Assembly (NCBI GenBank): GCA_037447655.1
Contig: JBBHKE010003113.1
Coordinates: 1-28,290 of the forward strand
Reading direction: 5' to 3'
Source: Zygnema cylindricum
Lineage: Eukaryota > Streptophyta > Zygnematophyceae > Zygnematales > Zygnemataceae
DNA: 28,290 nt
The notes under the pieces were generated by a model. The model searched no databases. It saw only the letters and a program-made list of their open reading frames with translations, and had not been told where the DNA came from. Both the position numbers and the translations under genes were made by a program. This document shows positions 10,544-19,154 of this stretch, piece by piece (position 1 is the first letter of the stretch; every line of letters begins with the position of its first letter).

Positions 10544-10825
10544 CCAGCTGGGGGGGGGAGATGCATCAAGAAAATCTTCCTGTCCCAATCTCCAAGGGAC
10601 CAAATTTTCATTTTTCCTCTTTCCTTCTCCAATTCCACCAGTTCCGGAAATCTCTATCTACGATTTCCTCAATCCTAGCCTTTTGTCCTAGTTTATCCCT
10701 GCCTACACGACTGTCTAGTCTGCAAGTTTCATTCATATTTCACCCACTCCTCACTAGAGTGTTGCTTTTCCAACACGTCGTTGAAATCATTCGGTTGATT
10801 GCCTTAACAGGTCACCTGTAGCTTA
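10544..10825 (+). other. Linker between methyltransferase and RT, uncertain coding
   Basis: The stretch starts with a run of nine G (10550-10558) and holds an open frame from about 10561 to 10821. That frame is rich in serine, phenylalanine and proline and ends HVVEIIRLIALTGHL. I recognise no domain. It could be the decayed C-terminus of the methyltransferase or a spacer before RT. Confidence 0.35.
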
Positions 10826-12213
10826 CGAGTTAGGTCAAACGCTTATCGCAGATGAGCAGTCAGCTTTTGCACAAGCTATGGAAGCTATGACGATGGAAAA
10901 TCCCGATGCTCCTAAATGGAAATTTGGCACCAATCTAACAAAGGCCGAACAAGAGTAACTAAATGATGTAGTTTTAGGAAATGTCGATGCCTTTGCCTTT
11001 TTTATGAATGATTTGGGTCGTCACACCGCTTATAAGATGTCGATAGGTCTCGAAGTTGACCGCCTGATATTTCAAGTGAAATATCGTTTGTCAAAAACTG
11101 AATGGGAAATGGTAGACAAGCGATGTGCTGAACTAAAGGAAGCTGGCCTAATCTATTGGCCAGACTTCACATTTGCAGCTCCCACTGTCATGCCTCAGAA
11201 TGAGGAATTCGAGGGTAATATTAGTGAACGTCAAATGTTTGGTGACTATCGTGAACTAAATGTTAGAACGGTTCAAGATCGTCATCCCATGCCTCTTTTC
11301 GAAAAAATATTAGATCACGTAGGCGGAGCAAAATATTTTAGTATCCTTCACCTCCGTCAAGGATTCAACTAAATTGAGATAGAGGAAAAATATCGGCATA
11401 AAACAACCTTAGGGTAGCGACGGCTGATAGGAATGGGTCGTAATGCCATTCAGACTAAAAAATGCTCCTGCAGTATTTCAAAAAGTCATAGACTCCATTC
11501 TTGGAGGTTGTAAGTTTGCTAGATGTTAGATCGATGACCTCATCATTGCCTCGGCTACTATTGAAGAGCACGCTGCTCACATCGAATGGGTATTGACTGA
11601 ATTAAAAAAGGTCGGATTAAACTGTCATCTAGCGAAATGCACCTAGGAAGCCTAGGGAGTGCCTTACCTCGGCCATTTTATCTCGGCTGAGGGGATCACT
11701 CCTCTTGAAGCAAAGGTAGAGGCAATCAGTAAATTGCCTGCTCCCACGGACCTCACAAGTTTGCGAGCCTTTCTCGGACTTGCTAATTATTATCGCAGGT
11801 TTGTATCTAATTTTAGCACCATCGCATCTTCGTTAAACAACCTTTTCAAGAACAAAGTGGCGTTTATATGGGGCCCGGATCAGATATCCGCATTCCAAAA
11901 ATTAAAAACCGCCTTATCGAGTGCTTCAATTCTCCATCTTCCCAATCACAAACTCATTTTTTGTCTCCAAACACATTTTGGGAAACCCAGAATCGCTGCC
12001 ATCTTGACACAAAGAGAGTTGAGCGGAGAGAAATACGTAGTTGCTTACGGGAGCAGAAGCAATAACCGGGCTGAATCCAATTATAGTAGCTACGAAGGAG
12101 AATGTCTAGTTTCTATTTGGGAAGTCGTTCACATCCGCCATTATTTGTACAGAAAACCTTTCACACTCCTAACTGACCATCTGCCCTTACCTTTGGCTGA
12201 AGACGAACGATAA
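10826..12213 (+). pseudogene. Gypsy reverse transcriptase and RNase H, broken
   Basis: The N-terminal approach (10826-11000, rich in acidic and methionine residues) leads into RT. VDRLIFQVKYRLSKTEWE and ELKEAGLIYWP precede FGDYRELN and DRHPMPLFEKILDHVGGAKYFSILHLRQGF. In this last block the first catalytic aspartate (normally L-D-L) is histidine (11349-11351). MPFRLKNAPAVFQKVID follows in another frame. The polymerase box is stop-I-D-D (11527-11538), with the usual tyrosine or phenylalanine lost. LGHFISAEGI (about 11665) and LRAFLGLANYYRRFV are the connection typical of Ty3/gypsy. RNase H follows with VVAYGSRS, AESNYSSYEGECL and RHYLYRKPFTLLTDH up to 12213. Stops at 10956, 11370, 11415 and 11527 and two or more shifts make it inactive. 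Confidence 0.92.
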
Positions 12214-13645
12214 GCTTTCCGCGAAGCTAGCCCGATGGGCTTTAATCTTACAAGAATATAACGTTGAAATAATTCACCCAACTTGTCTGCTTAGTCTAAA
12301 CGCATACGGAATTTCTCGAAATCCTTTGCCCCGAACAACAGATAACGGAGTTCGACAGGATTTCGACGACGACGATGTTCATGTCATGTCAATGGGTTCT
12401 TATCTTACTTACTGCCAGGCGTCTATTCGAAACCCTCGTCCCGCCACAGACCCTTCGCGTGATGGGCCTCTCATTCTTTTCCTATCCTCCCAGACCTTCA
12501 GTTCCGGCACTACCTCTGATGAAGAAGACAGAGTAAAAAAGAGGGCCAAAAGTTACCTTTGGCTCAAGGGATCTTTTGTTTGGTTGTTGGCAAACGGAAG
12601 GCATAGGCACGTTCCACGGCCTACCGAGCGTCTTTCTTTCATTGAGCTTATTCACACTGAGCTTGGTCACTACGGTACCAAGTGAACGTTAAGTCTAGTT
12701 CAGGCACGGTATTGGTGGTCAGGAATGCAAGCTGATGTCGCTGTTATTCTACACAAGTGTGCCACCTGTGAACGTCTCCGAACATTTTTCTCTAATTAGC
12801 AGACTACGCTCCAACCTCTACCAATTAGGGGTTTATTTTATCGATGGACAGTCGATCTGGTCGGACCTTTTCAAATCTTACGTAGAGGGAAACAATATAT
12901 GATGATTATGATCAAAAATTTCAGTAACTAGGTCGAACTGGTAGCCCTGCCTCATAAAACAGCTAAGTTAACCACCGCAGCTTTTAACGAACATGTCCTT
13001 ATGAGATACGGTGCCCCAGCCGAGGTTCTTACGGATCAAGGTACAAAATTTCATAGAGAATTTCAAAAGATGCTTGATGAGGCTCTCATCGATCATTGTC
13101 GTACTAGTCGGGATCACCCCCAGGCCGATGGCCTGGCTGAACGGGTAGTCTAGACATTTAAGCATGCCTTGCGTAAGCATTGCTTAGAAAAACACATTTC
13201 GGTTTTGGACAAGTCCCTCGGCTACATTACCATGGGATATCGTATGTCAGTTCAAACTAGTCTAGCTAATTTCAGCCCGTATTATGTTTTATTTGGGCGA
13301 AAACCGTTGCTCGGTCGCAATATTCAGAAAGTTGTAAGCTTTCCACTTCCGTTGATGTCTGTCAATATCTTTTTGGAAGAACTGACTCGTTGTGCTTTGA
13401 TTTTTGACCATGAAATGCCCATGGCTTTTGATAACCTGCAGATTGCTTAGCATCGGGACACAATTTGGTTTGCCACCACTCGAAGCGACAGTTATAGGTC
13501 GCAACAGAATGCTTATCGGGTGGGAGACTATGTTTACCTTCGCAGGCAATCTTTCGACACTTTGGAAACTTATATTTCTTTACACATCCTACGGATCATC
13601 GAGGTGGATCCGAATGGAATGTTGGGATTACAAGGAGTAGACACG
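12214..13645 (+). pseudogene. Gypsy integrase with GPY/F-like C-terminal part, broken
   Basis: An H-H-C-C zinc site (HTELGH at about 12652-12669, then CATCER near 12760) is followed by the DDE core in one frame: D at 12854-12856 (VDLVGPF), D at 13034-13036 (VLTDQGTKF) and E at 13139-13141 (GLAERVV). The catalytic triad is preserved in spite of in-frame stops at about 12684, 12797, 12929 and 13151. The C-terminal part has SPYYVLFGRKPLL, then YRVGDYVYLRRQ and HILRIIEVDPNGMLGLQGV (about 13515-13640), which fits the GPY/F module of gypsy integrases. The enzyme would insert cDNA. What follows is a PHD finger instead of a chromodomain. Confidence 0.88.
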
Positions 13646-13890
13646 TGAACTTTTCGAGAGCACTCCAAGAATTGTGCTCCATGTTACTTACCAGATTTGT
13701 CGCAAGATATGGATCCTATGCTGATGCCGATTACAGAGGTGACGGCATGTACCATTTGTCATCAGTCAGACAGGGAAACTACCATGTTACTATGTGATCA
13801 TTGTAATTAGGGTTTCACATGGAATGTTTGGTGCCACATTTATTGGCAGTTCCGAACGGTCACTGGTTTTGCCACGGATGTCGCGAGCTT
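13646..13890 (+). pseudogene. PHD finger at the C-terminus of the gypsy integrase, broken
   Basis: A complete C4-H-C3 ligand set is readable: CTIC (13748-13759), 11 residues, CDHC (13793-13804), then GFHMEC with the His at 13816-13818 and the Cys at 13825-13827, and GHWFCHGC with cysteines at 13870-13872 and 13879-13881. The W-F before the seventh ligand and the MLLCDHCN / VPNGHWFC wording are typical of PHD fingers. PHD fingers read histone H3 tails. One stop (13808-13810) and a single-base shift just before the His break it in this copy. It follows the integrase, separated by about 35 residues and one stop at 13639-13641. It occupies the position that a chromodomain has in chromoviruses, so a role in choosing integration sites is a fair inference. 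Confidence 0.88.
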
Positions 13891-13924
13891 CCGGTCGTGT
13901 TGACCAGCTCCTCTGCCGGCTAAA

Positions 13925-13939
13925 GAGCAAAGGGGGAAA
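13925..13939 (+). promoter_or_regulatory. Polypurine tract of the gypsy element
   Basis: GAGCAAAGGGGGAAA lies just after the last coding sequence and about 190 bases before the element end. It is the expected plus-strand primer of an LTR element. Confidence 0.7.
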
Positions 13940-14130
13940 TAAACTTGCCAAACCATAACCAGCTAAGTTGTTGACCTTTCTTTTATTTTCACCTTGCTTG
14001 TGGTTATATTTATTCATTTTTCTCTATCATGTATTACTTCATTCACAATATATTTTCATCGTTTGGGTTTAAGTGGAGCACGGCTGATGATATTGCATGC
14101 ATTTTCACGTTGTTTAACACATGCACGACA
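13940..14130 (+). repeat. Short 3' LTR remnant of the gypsy element
   Basis: A/T-rich non-coding tail between the polypurine tract and the satellite, ending CATGCACGACA. It is much shorter than the presumed 5' LTR and only weakly like the 6175-6385 part of it. I read it as a truncated 3' LTR. TTGT of the target duplication follows at 14131. Confidence 0.45.
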
Positions 14131-14401
14131 TTGTTAACATTCACAAAAATAGTTAAAAATCCCTAAACCATATTTCTAACAAAAATTTGAGTTTGGGCTA
14201 ACAAAGATATTTGTAACAAACAACTTTTATTGTTGCGGTCACAAAAAAAGGTAAAATAAACTCCGAACTATATTTATAATACAATTTTGTGTTTGCGCTA
14301 ACAAAAATAGTGGTAACAAACACTTTATATTGTTAACGCTACCAAAAAAAGTTAAAAAAAACCATAAACCATGTTTCTAACACAAATTTGAGTTTTCGCT
14401 A
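14131..14401 (+). repeat. Dimeric ~200-bp satellite, segment 2
   Basis: One dimer plus a part, continuing the array interrupted at 4635. It contains TCCCTAAACC, GATATTTGTAACAAACAAC, CAATTTTGTGTTTGCGCTAAC and CAAATTTGAGTTTTCGCT. It ends at the left boundary of the inverted copia composite. Confidence 0.95.
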
Positions 14402-14470
14402 TTAAAAAGTAAGCTTTAGTAAGTCTTAAAAATTTGACTACAGGACTTAGATTATTTTTACAATACTAAC

Positions 14471-15088
14471 TGTTCAATATTAGGTATATTTAGTGTGGAT
14501 TTTTAGTATCTACCTGAATAGTTATCTTAAACTAAATAAGTGTGTAGAGCCGCCTATGAATGTAGACGTGAAACTTATCTCCCAGATTTTTTTTGGTCTA
14601 GATATTGTTACTTGACAATTTTGGTCCAAGTACTTAGATTTTTGTCAGTAGATATTTAGGTGAACCTTGTACATACGTTTTAGATGTTTTCTAGATTTTT
14701 TAGATGTTTTCTAGATATTTTCAGTATTTAGTTCAGTTAGGATTGATCAATGTAACACAGAATGTACATTCTACACAAGAGTTAAGGAAATGAGAGCACT
14801 AAGTGAAATTTAAGGTGTTTTATGCTCTATTGTCTCTAGTTTGCTTGTAGTACGTATTTGTTTGGTTGAAAAACCTCTTTCGTTTGGAGCTATATATCTT
14901 ACACTATATATCTAGTCTTCAAGGCATTTCTCTTTGGGTTTGCTTCCGTTAACATGTGTGTTATTGGCTCAGCTCTTGTTGCAAGTACTCCTATTAGCCC
15001 TAGTGCTCCACCTGCTCCTCCTGGTGCAAGTGTGACTCCTAGTGGGAGTGGATAACAACCGAGTCTAAATGCCTATGGACTTCAAAAG
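14471..15088 (+). repeat. 5' LTR of family-2 copia, copy A (618 bp)
   Basis: It starts TGTTCAAT and ends CTTCAAAA (CTTGAACA in copy B), which fits a 7-bp inverted end TGTTCAA/TTGAACA. The end is fixed by the primer-binding site that follows. The LTR aligns with 25866-26471 on the other strand. The start is inferred from the inverted ends, since no 3' LTR of this family is in the window. It contains the first codons of gag (ATG at 14954). Confidence 0.7.
14891..14912 (+). promoter_or_regulatory. Candidate TATA elements of family-2 LTR
   Basis: TATATATC occurs at 14891-14898 and again at 14905-14912. The second is kept exactly in copy B (rc at about 26040-26047). They lie 42-63 bases before the gag start, so the transcript leader would be very short. 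Confidence 0.4.
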
Positions 15089-15895
15089 ATTATGGGCCCA
15101 CTGCCCAAATTTCCTATTTTTGACGGAACAGACTACTTATATTGGGAAGATATGTTGAGCTCATATTTCAAGGAGAGGGACTTGTCACCCATTGTGGAAG
15201 GAACAGCGGATGTGACTGCGCCGGATTAGAGAAAGAAGAATCTCCACTGCCTAAACGTCTTGAAGTAGTCTATGACAAAAGACTCGGTAATGTTGTATCT
15301 AGAGATGAAGAGAGCATCGGATGTTTGGTTTAGTGAACGTGCTATGTATGTTCAGCTAGATAATACCGTCCAGACTAACATAGCCACTCAGATTTTTGAA
15401 TTTAAGTATTCTGGAGGTAGTATGTCAAATCATTGTCATGCTATGAAAAGGTTGTTTCTTTAGAGTACTAGTGCAGATGGGGACTTTTCATCACCTCAGC
15501 AGGCTATGTTGTTGATGAGAACTTTGCCCGATGAATATAACGGAGCCATGGACAAGCTTAAGGTTATTCAACAACGTTAATGGAACATAGCATTAGGAAT
15601 CTAACATATTTTGAGTGAAGAAGCTAACCAGATGTCATAAAAAGGTAGTAATAAGTCTGTTCAGGCACTAACTAACCAGTTTTCGGATTCTAAGATTGGC
15701 AGTTGCAGTGGCAAAGGTAGTGGTCTTAGAAAGTCACCTTTGACATGCTATTACTGTGATGAAAAAGCGCATGTGTTCAGAATGTGTAATGCATACAAGA
15801 GAGCGAAAGCCACAGGAAATTTTCGCTCTGGATGGGACGAAAGCCAGGTTCCTCCTCAATCAGGTGGTCGCCCAACTACTCTCTTCAACGAACTT
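14954..15895 (+). pseudogene. Family-2 copia gag, copy A, broken
   Basis: The start ATG lies inside the LTR and gives a Ser/Pro/Ala-rich N-terminus (GSALVASTPISPSAPPAPPG) like copy B's. The frame passes through the primer-binding site (KIMGPLPK) into a copia gag body (YLYWEDMLSSYFKE; FEFKYSGGSMSNHCHAMKRL; QQAMLLMRTLP). It ends with the zinc knuckle CYYCDEKAHVFRMC, an intact CX2CX4HX4C, at about 15748-15792. Stops at 15053 and 15226 and others further on, plus at least one shift, inactivate it. The reading and the knuckle match copy B's closely. Gag would package the element's RNA. Confidence 0.82.
15089..15105 (+). promoter_or_regulatory. Primer-binding site, family-2 copy A (degenerate)
   Basis: GATTATGGGCCCACTGC directly follows the LTR end. 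It differs from the copy B site GGTTATGGGCCCACCAC at three positions. The copy B site is the complement of the initiator tRNA-Met anticodon arm. Confidence 0.7.
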
Positions 15896-17771
15896 AAAGA
15901 GGATGAAGTGAGTAGTTTTCTCAACAACAGTGAAAAGAAATACTTTGCGGTGGCACAAGCAACAGAAGGCGTGGAGGAAGACGAATGGATTATGGACTCC
16001 GGCGCATTTTCCCACATGTCCCGCAATCGCCATCAATTTGAGAGTATTCAATCTATTTCACCCATTAAAATTTATTTTAGTGATGATACGTTTGTTGAGT
16101 CAAAAAGAAAAGGGAGGGTGTAACTTATATTTAATGTAGATGGAAAACCTGCGAAAAGGGTCTGGGAAGGTGTGTTGCATGTCCTAGCTTTTAAAAGATA
16201 CTTTTTCTCTACGTCAGTGGTAGAAAATAAAGGTTTTAAAACTATATATGAAAATGGAAAGAAAACAGTGAGCAAGAATGGGAAAATAGCTGCAGAGGGA
16301 TTTGCTGGAGGAAACAATTTCTATCGGTTGAGTCTTGCAAATGATAACGACAATGATGTTATTTACTCAAGTGTAATCAGTGATTGTGATTTATGGCATA
16401 AACGTTTAGGACATGTGAATTATGATAGATTAGAAAAGATGGTAAATCAAATAATGGTGGAAGGTGTAAAAATTAGTCAAAAACCAGCATCAAATGTATG
16501 TGATGATTGTGTAATGGGAAAAATACATAAGTTGCCTTTCCCTTCGCAAACTGATCATAGAAGAAGCAGGGTACTAGAACTAATATAATCAGGTGTATGG
16601 GGGCCATCTAGATATCCATCAGTGGGAGGTTCTAAGTTTATGCTTACCTTTACTGATGACTATAGTAGATTTACTACAGTTTATTTTTTGAAAAGTAAGG
16701 ATGAAGTTTTTTCAAAATTTAAAGAGTACAAGGCTTGGGTTGAAAACCTGCATGAGAAAAAGATAGAAGGATTCAGATCTCACAATGGAGGGGAGTAGAT
16801 TTCTAATGAATTTGCACAATTCCACAAATTGTATGGAATCTCACTTCAGCTAACAGTTCTTTATTCTCTGGAACAAAATGGTGTTTCAGAGAGGATGAAT
16901 AGGACCATATCATAGTGTGCTAGGACAATGATGGCTGATACGGACATAGATTACAAATTTTGGGCAGAGGCTATGAATTGTGCAGCTTTTGTGAGAAACA
17001 AGCTAGAAAGAAGGGTAGTAAATGATAAAACTCCTTATGAAATGTGGACAGGACAAAAACCAGATGTAAGTTACTTCAAAGTTTTTGGAAGTAAGATATT
17101 TATGCTAGATAATGATCCACAAAAATGGAAATTAGAGCCAAAAGGCATACCAGGCATATTTCTAGGGTTTGATGATAATGCAAAGGGTTATAAAGAAAAT
17201 GACATTAAGAGAAATAGAGTCGTGGTAGCCAGAAACATCATAGTGAAGGATGAGGGAAAACGAGTAGATGTATTTAGTCAGCGTGCAGATGAAAATAAAG
17301 ATCGAAGTGTTGATTACATCTTTTTAGAGGAAAATCTTATGTTTTTCAAGAAAAATATAGAAAATTCATCTACATCAACTCAAAGTGACCTGCAATCATC
17401 TTCTCCACTTGAATTAGGAAGTGTTATTCCAGAAAGAGTTGCATACTCTCCTCTACCTCAAGCCGAAACTGAATCACAAGAAGAATCACATGTATCGAGG
17501 AGGAGGACCCAACCATCTATACCAGCAACAGAATTTCTAGGTGGAGTTAGGCAAAGTGCACGACTCAGGGGAGAAAATGCAGCCTTTGCTCACTCAGCAC
17601 ACACAGAAGAGCCTCTAACGTTGACGGAAGCTTTTTCGAGTAATGAGAGGGAACATTGGGTAGAAGCAATCAATGAAAAAACGAAGTCCATCATGGTGGC
17701 CGAAACATGGGATCTGGTGGAACTTCCTCCATGAAGAAAGGGTATTGGAAGTAAATGGGTGTTTAAATTAG
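15896..17771 (+). pseudogene. Family-2 copia protease, integrase and start of RT, copy A
   Basis: Protease site WIMDSGAFSHM at about 15985-16020 keeps D-S-G. GAG-pre-integrase reads LWHKRLGHVNYDRLEKM (about 16393-16443), with the zinc cysteines in VCDDCVMGKIHKLPFP. In the integrase core the first D lies in a stop-damaged stretch near 16587. The second reads RSHNGGE, with D changed to H, and is followed by a stop (16797-16799). The E is in NGVSERMNRT (about 16880). From 16928 a long open frame of 268 residues carries the C-terminal integrase part (FWAEAMNCAAF, YFKVFGSKIFML, IFLGFDDNAKGYK), a Ser/Glu-rich linker, and the RT entry EHWVEAINEKTKSIM. A stop (17732-17734) precedes GSKWVFK, and the copy ends there. 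Confidence 0.85.
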
Positions 17772-18151
17772 AATTGTCTGCAGTACTCAACCTTATGAGA
17801 TGGAAGGGCTTTTGTCAACATGTCCCCAACCATTATCTTATCAGGCAAATAGTAAAGTTTGACAACTTTTGCAAATACTTTCTCTCGTACCAAATGTAGC
17901 CGAATGTCCATATGCTTACTCTTAAAATGGTGACTTGGGTTTCTAGCCACAGAAATGCCTACCTGAATTTCGTACCACATTGTTTGTGTTCCGTGTTGTG
18001 TAAAACCCAATTCTTGAAAAAATGCCTTAATCCAAAGCAGCTGTTTAAAGGCTGCGCTAGCAGGCATGTATTCGGCTTCCATATTCGATTGTGCCGTGAC
18101 TTTTTGAAGTTTACTACTCCAACTACAAGTTCCACTTCCAATCTCAATGAC
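17772..18151 (-). pseudogene. RNase H 3' end of family-2 copia copy B
   Basis: Reading down from 18151, the codons continue from the break at 24135: YVIEIGSGTCSWSSKLQKV, then MEAEYMPASAAFKQLLW and MWYEIQVGISVARNPSHHF (the WCDNQ aspartate is changed to E), KSKHMDIRLHLVREKV, MLTKALPSHKVEYC. This is the end of a copia RNase H. It is cut at about 17772 by the inverted junction with copy A, before its 3' UTR and LTR. It is separated from the rest of its gene by the 5973-bp nested element. Confidence 0.9.
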
Positions 18152-18156
18152 ATACC
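18152..18156. repeat. Target-site duplication ATACC (left)
   Basis: Five bases identical to 24130-24134. The duplication restores the RNase H codons of copy B when the insert is removed (KSTTRYVIEIG across the joint). This fixes the ends of the nested element to the base. Confidence 0.93.
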
Positions 18157-18986
18157 TATTGTTCTACAACCACCGGTGCAGGTGGAGGAGCAGCAGTAGT
18201 AGTAGAAGTAGACATGATACACTCTCAGAAGCTATTAAGAATCCTACCAACCAGCTGTTCTTAAGTGCTCACCAATTCTTATACAAGCATCCAAGCCTCA
18301 CAAAACTCTATCAGAATATACAGTAGCATAAACACTGACAACTCCCAAAGTTTCAGCACAATTGACCCAACAACACTCAAGATATAATACTCAGAAGTTT
18401 CCCAAAAACTGTCTGCAGTTTTACTACTTGGAAGTCTGGATACATAAAAATGCTCTAAGTCCTAAGTCTTATACTTTCGGTGTTCTACCGCCGATAACAG
18501 TGTACCTGAGAGGTACGTCCAGGATCAACCCACCTACTGAGATCTACGTGTTCTTGATCGTGCCAACCCAATCTATCATTGTACAGTCAATATTACTCAG
18601 AATCTATATTAAGTTATTGTACAAATACTTGTCGGCTAAGTCACTTGTGATACTCTTATGAATCTCGTCCGTTGACTAGATTCATATCAATCGCAGTTGC
18701 GTTGTCCCGTACCGGATCACATTTATATCACCCGCGGCTGCGGTGTCCTGCACCAAATCATATCCAAGATAGTAGCAGCTGCGTTGTCTGTACGGATCTT
18801 ATCCAAAGTGACCGCAGCTGAGTTTTTCCTGTCTGTATCGCAGCTTCGCTGCTGCGAAGCTCTGCTGCTGCGCAGCTCTGCTGTATAGCAGCTGCGCTGC
18901 TCTTCCGTATAGCAGCTGCGCTGCTATCTGTATAGTTGCTGCGCTGCTGCGCTGCTCTGAGACTGAAAGCATTCCAAAAGACAACA
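18157..18986 (-). repeat. 3' LTR of family-1 copia copy 2 (830 bp)
   Basis: It starts at 18986 (TGTTGTCTTTTGGAATGC) right after the polypurine tract and ends at 18157. Its 3' end carries a duplicate of the first 19 gag codons (ATG complement at 18211-18213), which here run into host DNA. The U3 part, about 18770-18960, is packed with CAGCTG/GCTGCG units. Confidence 0.94.
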
Positions 18987-19154
18987 CTCCCCTAAAGCTT
19001 TAGACTCAGTATACCTGCGCAGCTGCGGTGATAAACTAGCGCAGTATCGCAGCATAGCAGCATAGCAATATAGCAGTTAGTAAGTCACTCAGTCCCACTG
19101 CTTCTCAATGATGGACTTATCGCAGCGTGGCAGTATAGCAGTGCACCAATTCAA
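18987..19154 (-). other. 3' UTR and polypurine tract of copia copy 2
   Basis: The tract TTTAGGGGAG (complement of 18987-18996) abuts the 3' LTR. The rest of the 168 bases between it and the stop codon at 19155 consists of imperfect AGCATAGC/GCAGTATAGC repeats with no coding signal. Confidence 0.85.

Larger units (their letters stand above)
4636..14130 (+). mobile_element. Ty3/gypsy retrotransposon encoding a DNA methyltransferase and a PHD finger (decayed)
   Basis: The insert breaks the satellite between 4635 and 14131, begins TGTC and ends GACA, and is flanked by TTGT. Internal order on the + strand: long non-coding 5' part with a TATA box, gag with two CCHC knuckles, aspartic protease, DNMT domain, RT, RNase H, integrase, PHD finger, polypurine tract and a short LTR-like tail. 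RT and RNase H come before integrase, which is the Ty3/gypsy order. GC content is clearly higher than in the satellite. Many stops and shifts show an inactive old copy. The LTR pair is not clear: the tail after the polypurine tract is only about 190 bp, while the 5' non-coding part is over 1.7 kb, so the 3' LTR is probably truncated. Confidence 0.88.
14471..17771 (+). mobile_element. Ty1/copia family 2, copy A (3' truncated)
   Basis: 5' LTR, half-tRNA-type primer-binding site, gag, protease, integrase and the first residues of RT, all on the + strand. It stops abruptly after GSKWVFKLE (about 17771), where the sequence switches into the reversed 3' end of copy B. No RT core, RNase H or 3' LTR belongs to this copy. 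Confidence 0.85.

Noticed and set aside
10550-10558. Run of nine G as a second (central) polypurine tract
   Set aside because: It stands alone after the methyltransferase, and I have no evidence that this family uses a central tract. More likely a mononucleotide expansion.
18362-18661. Open frames of 99 codons repeated in both LTRs (18362 and 23497, + strand)
   Set aside because: They are near-identical only because the LTRs are. They run antisense to element transcription and resemble no known protein.
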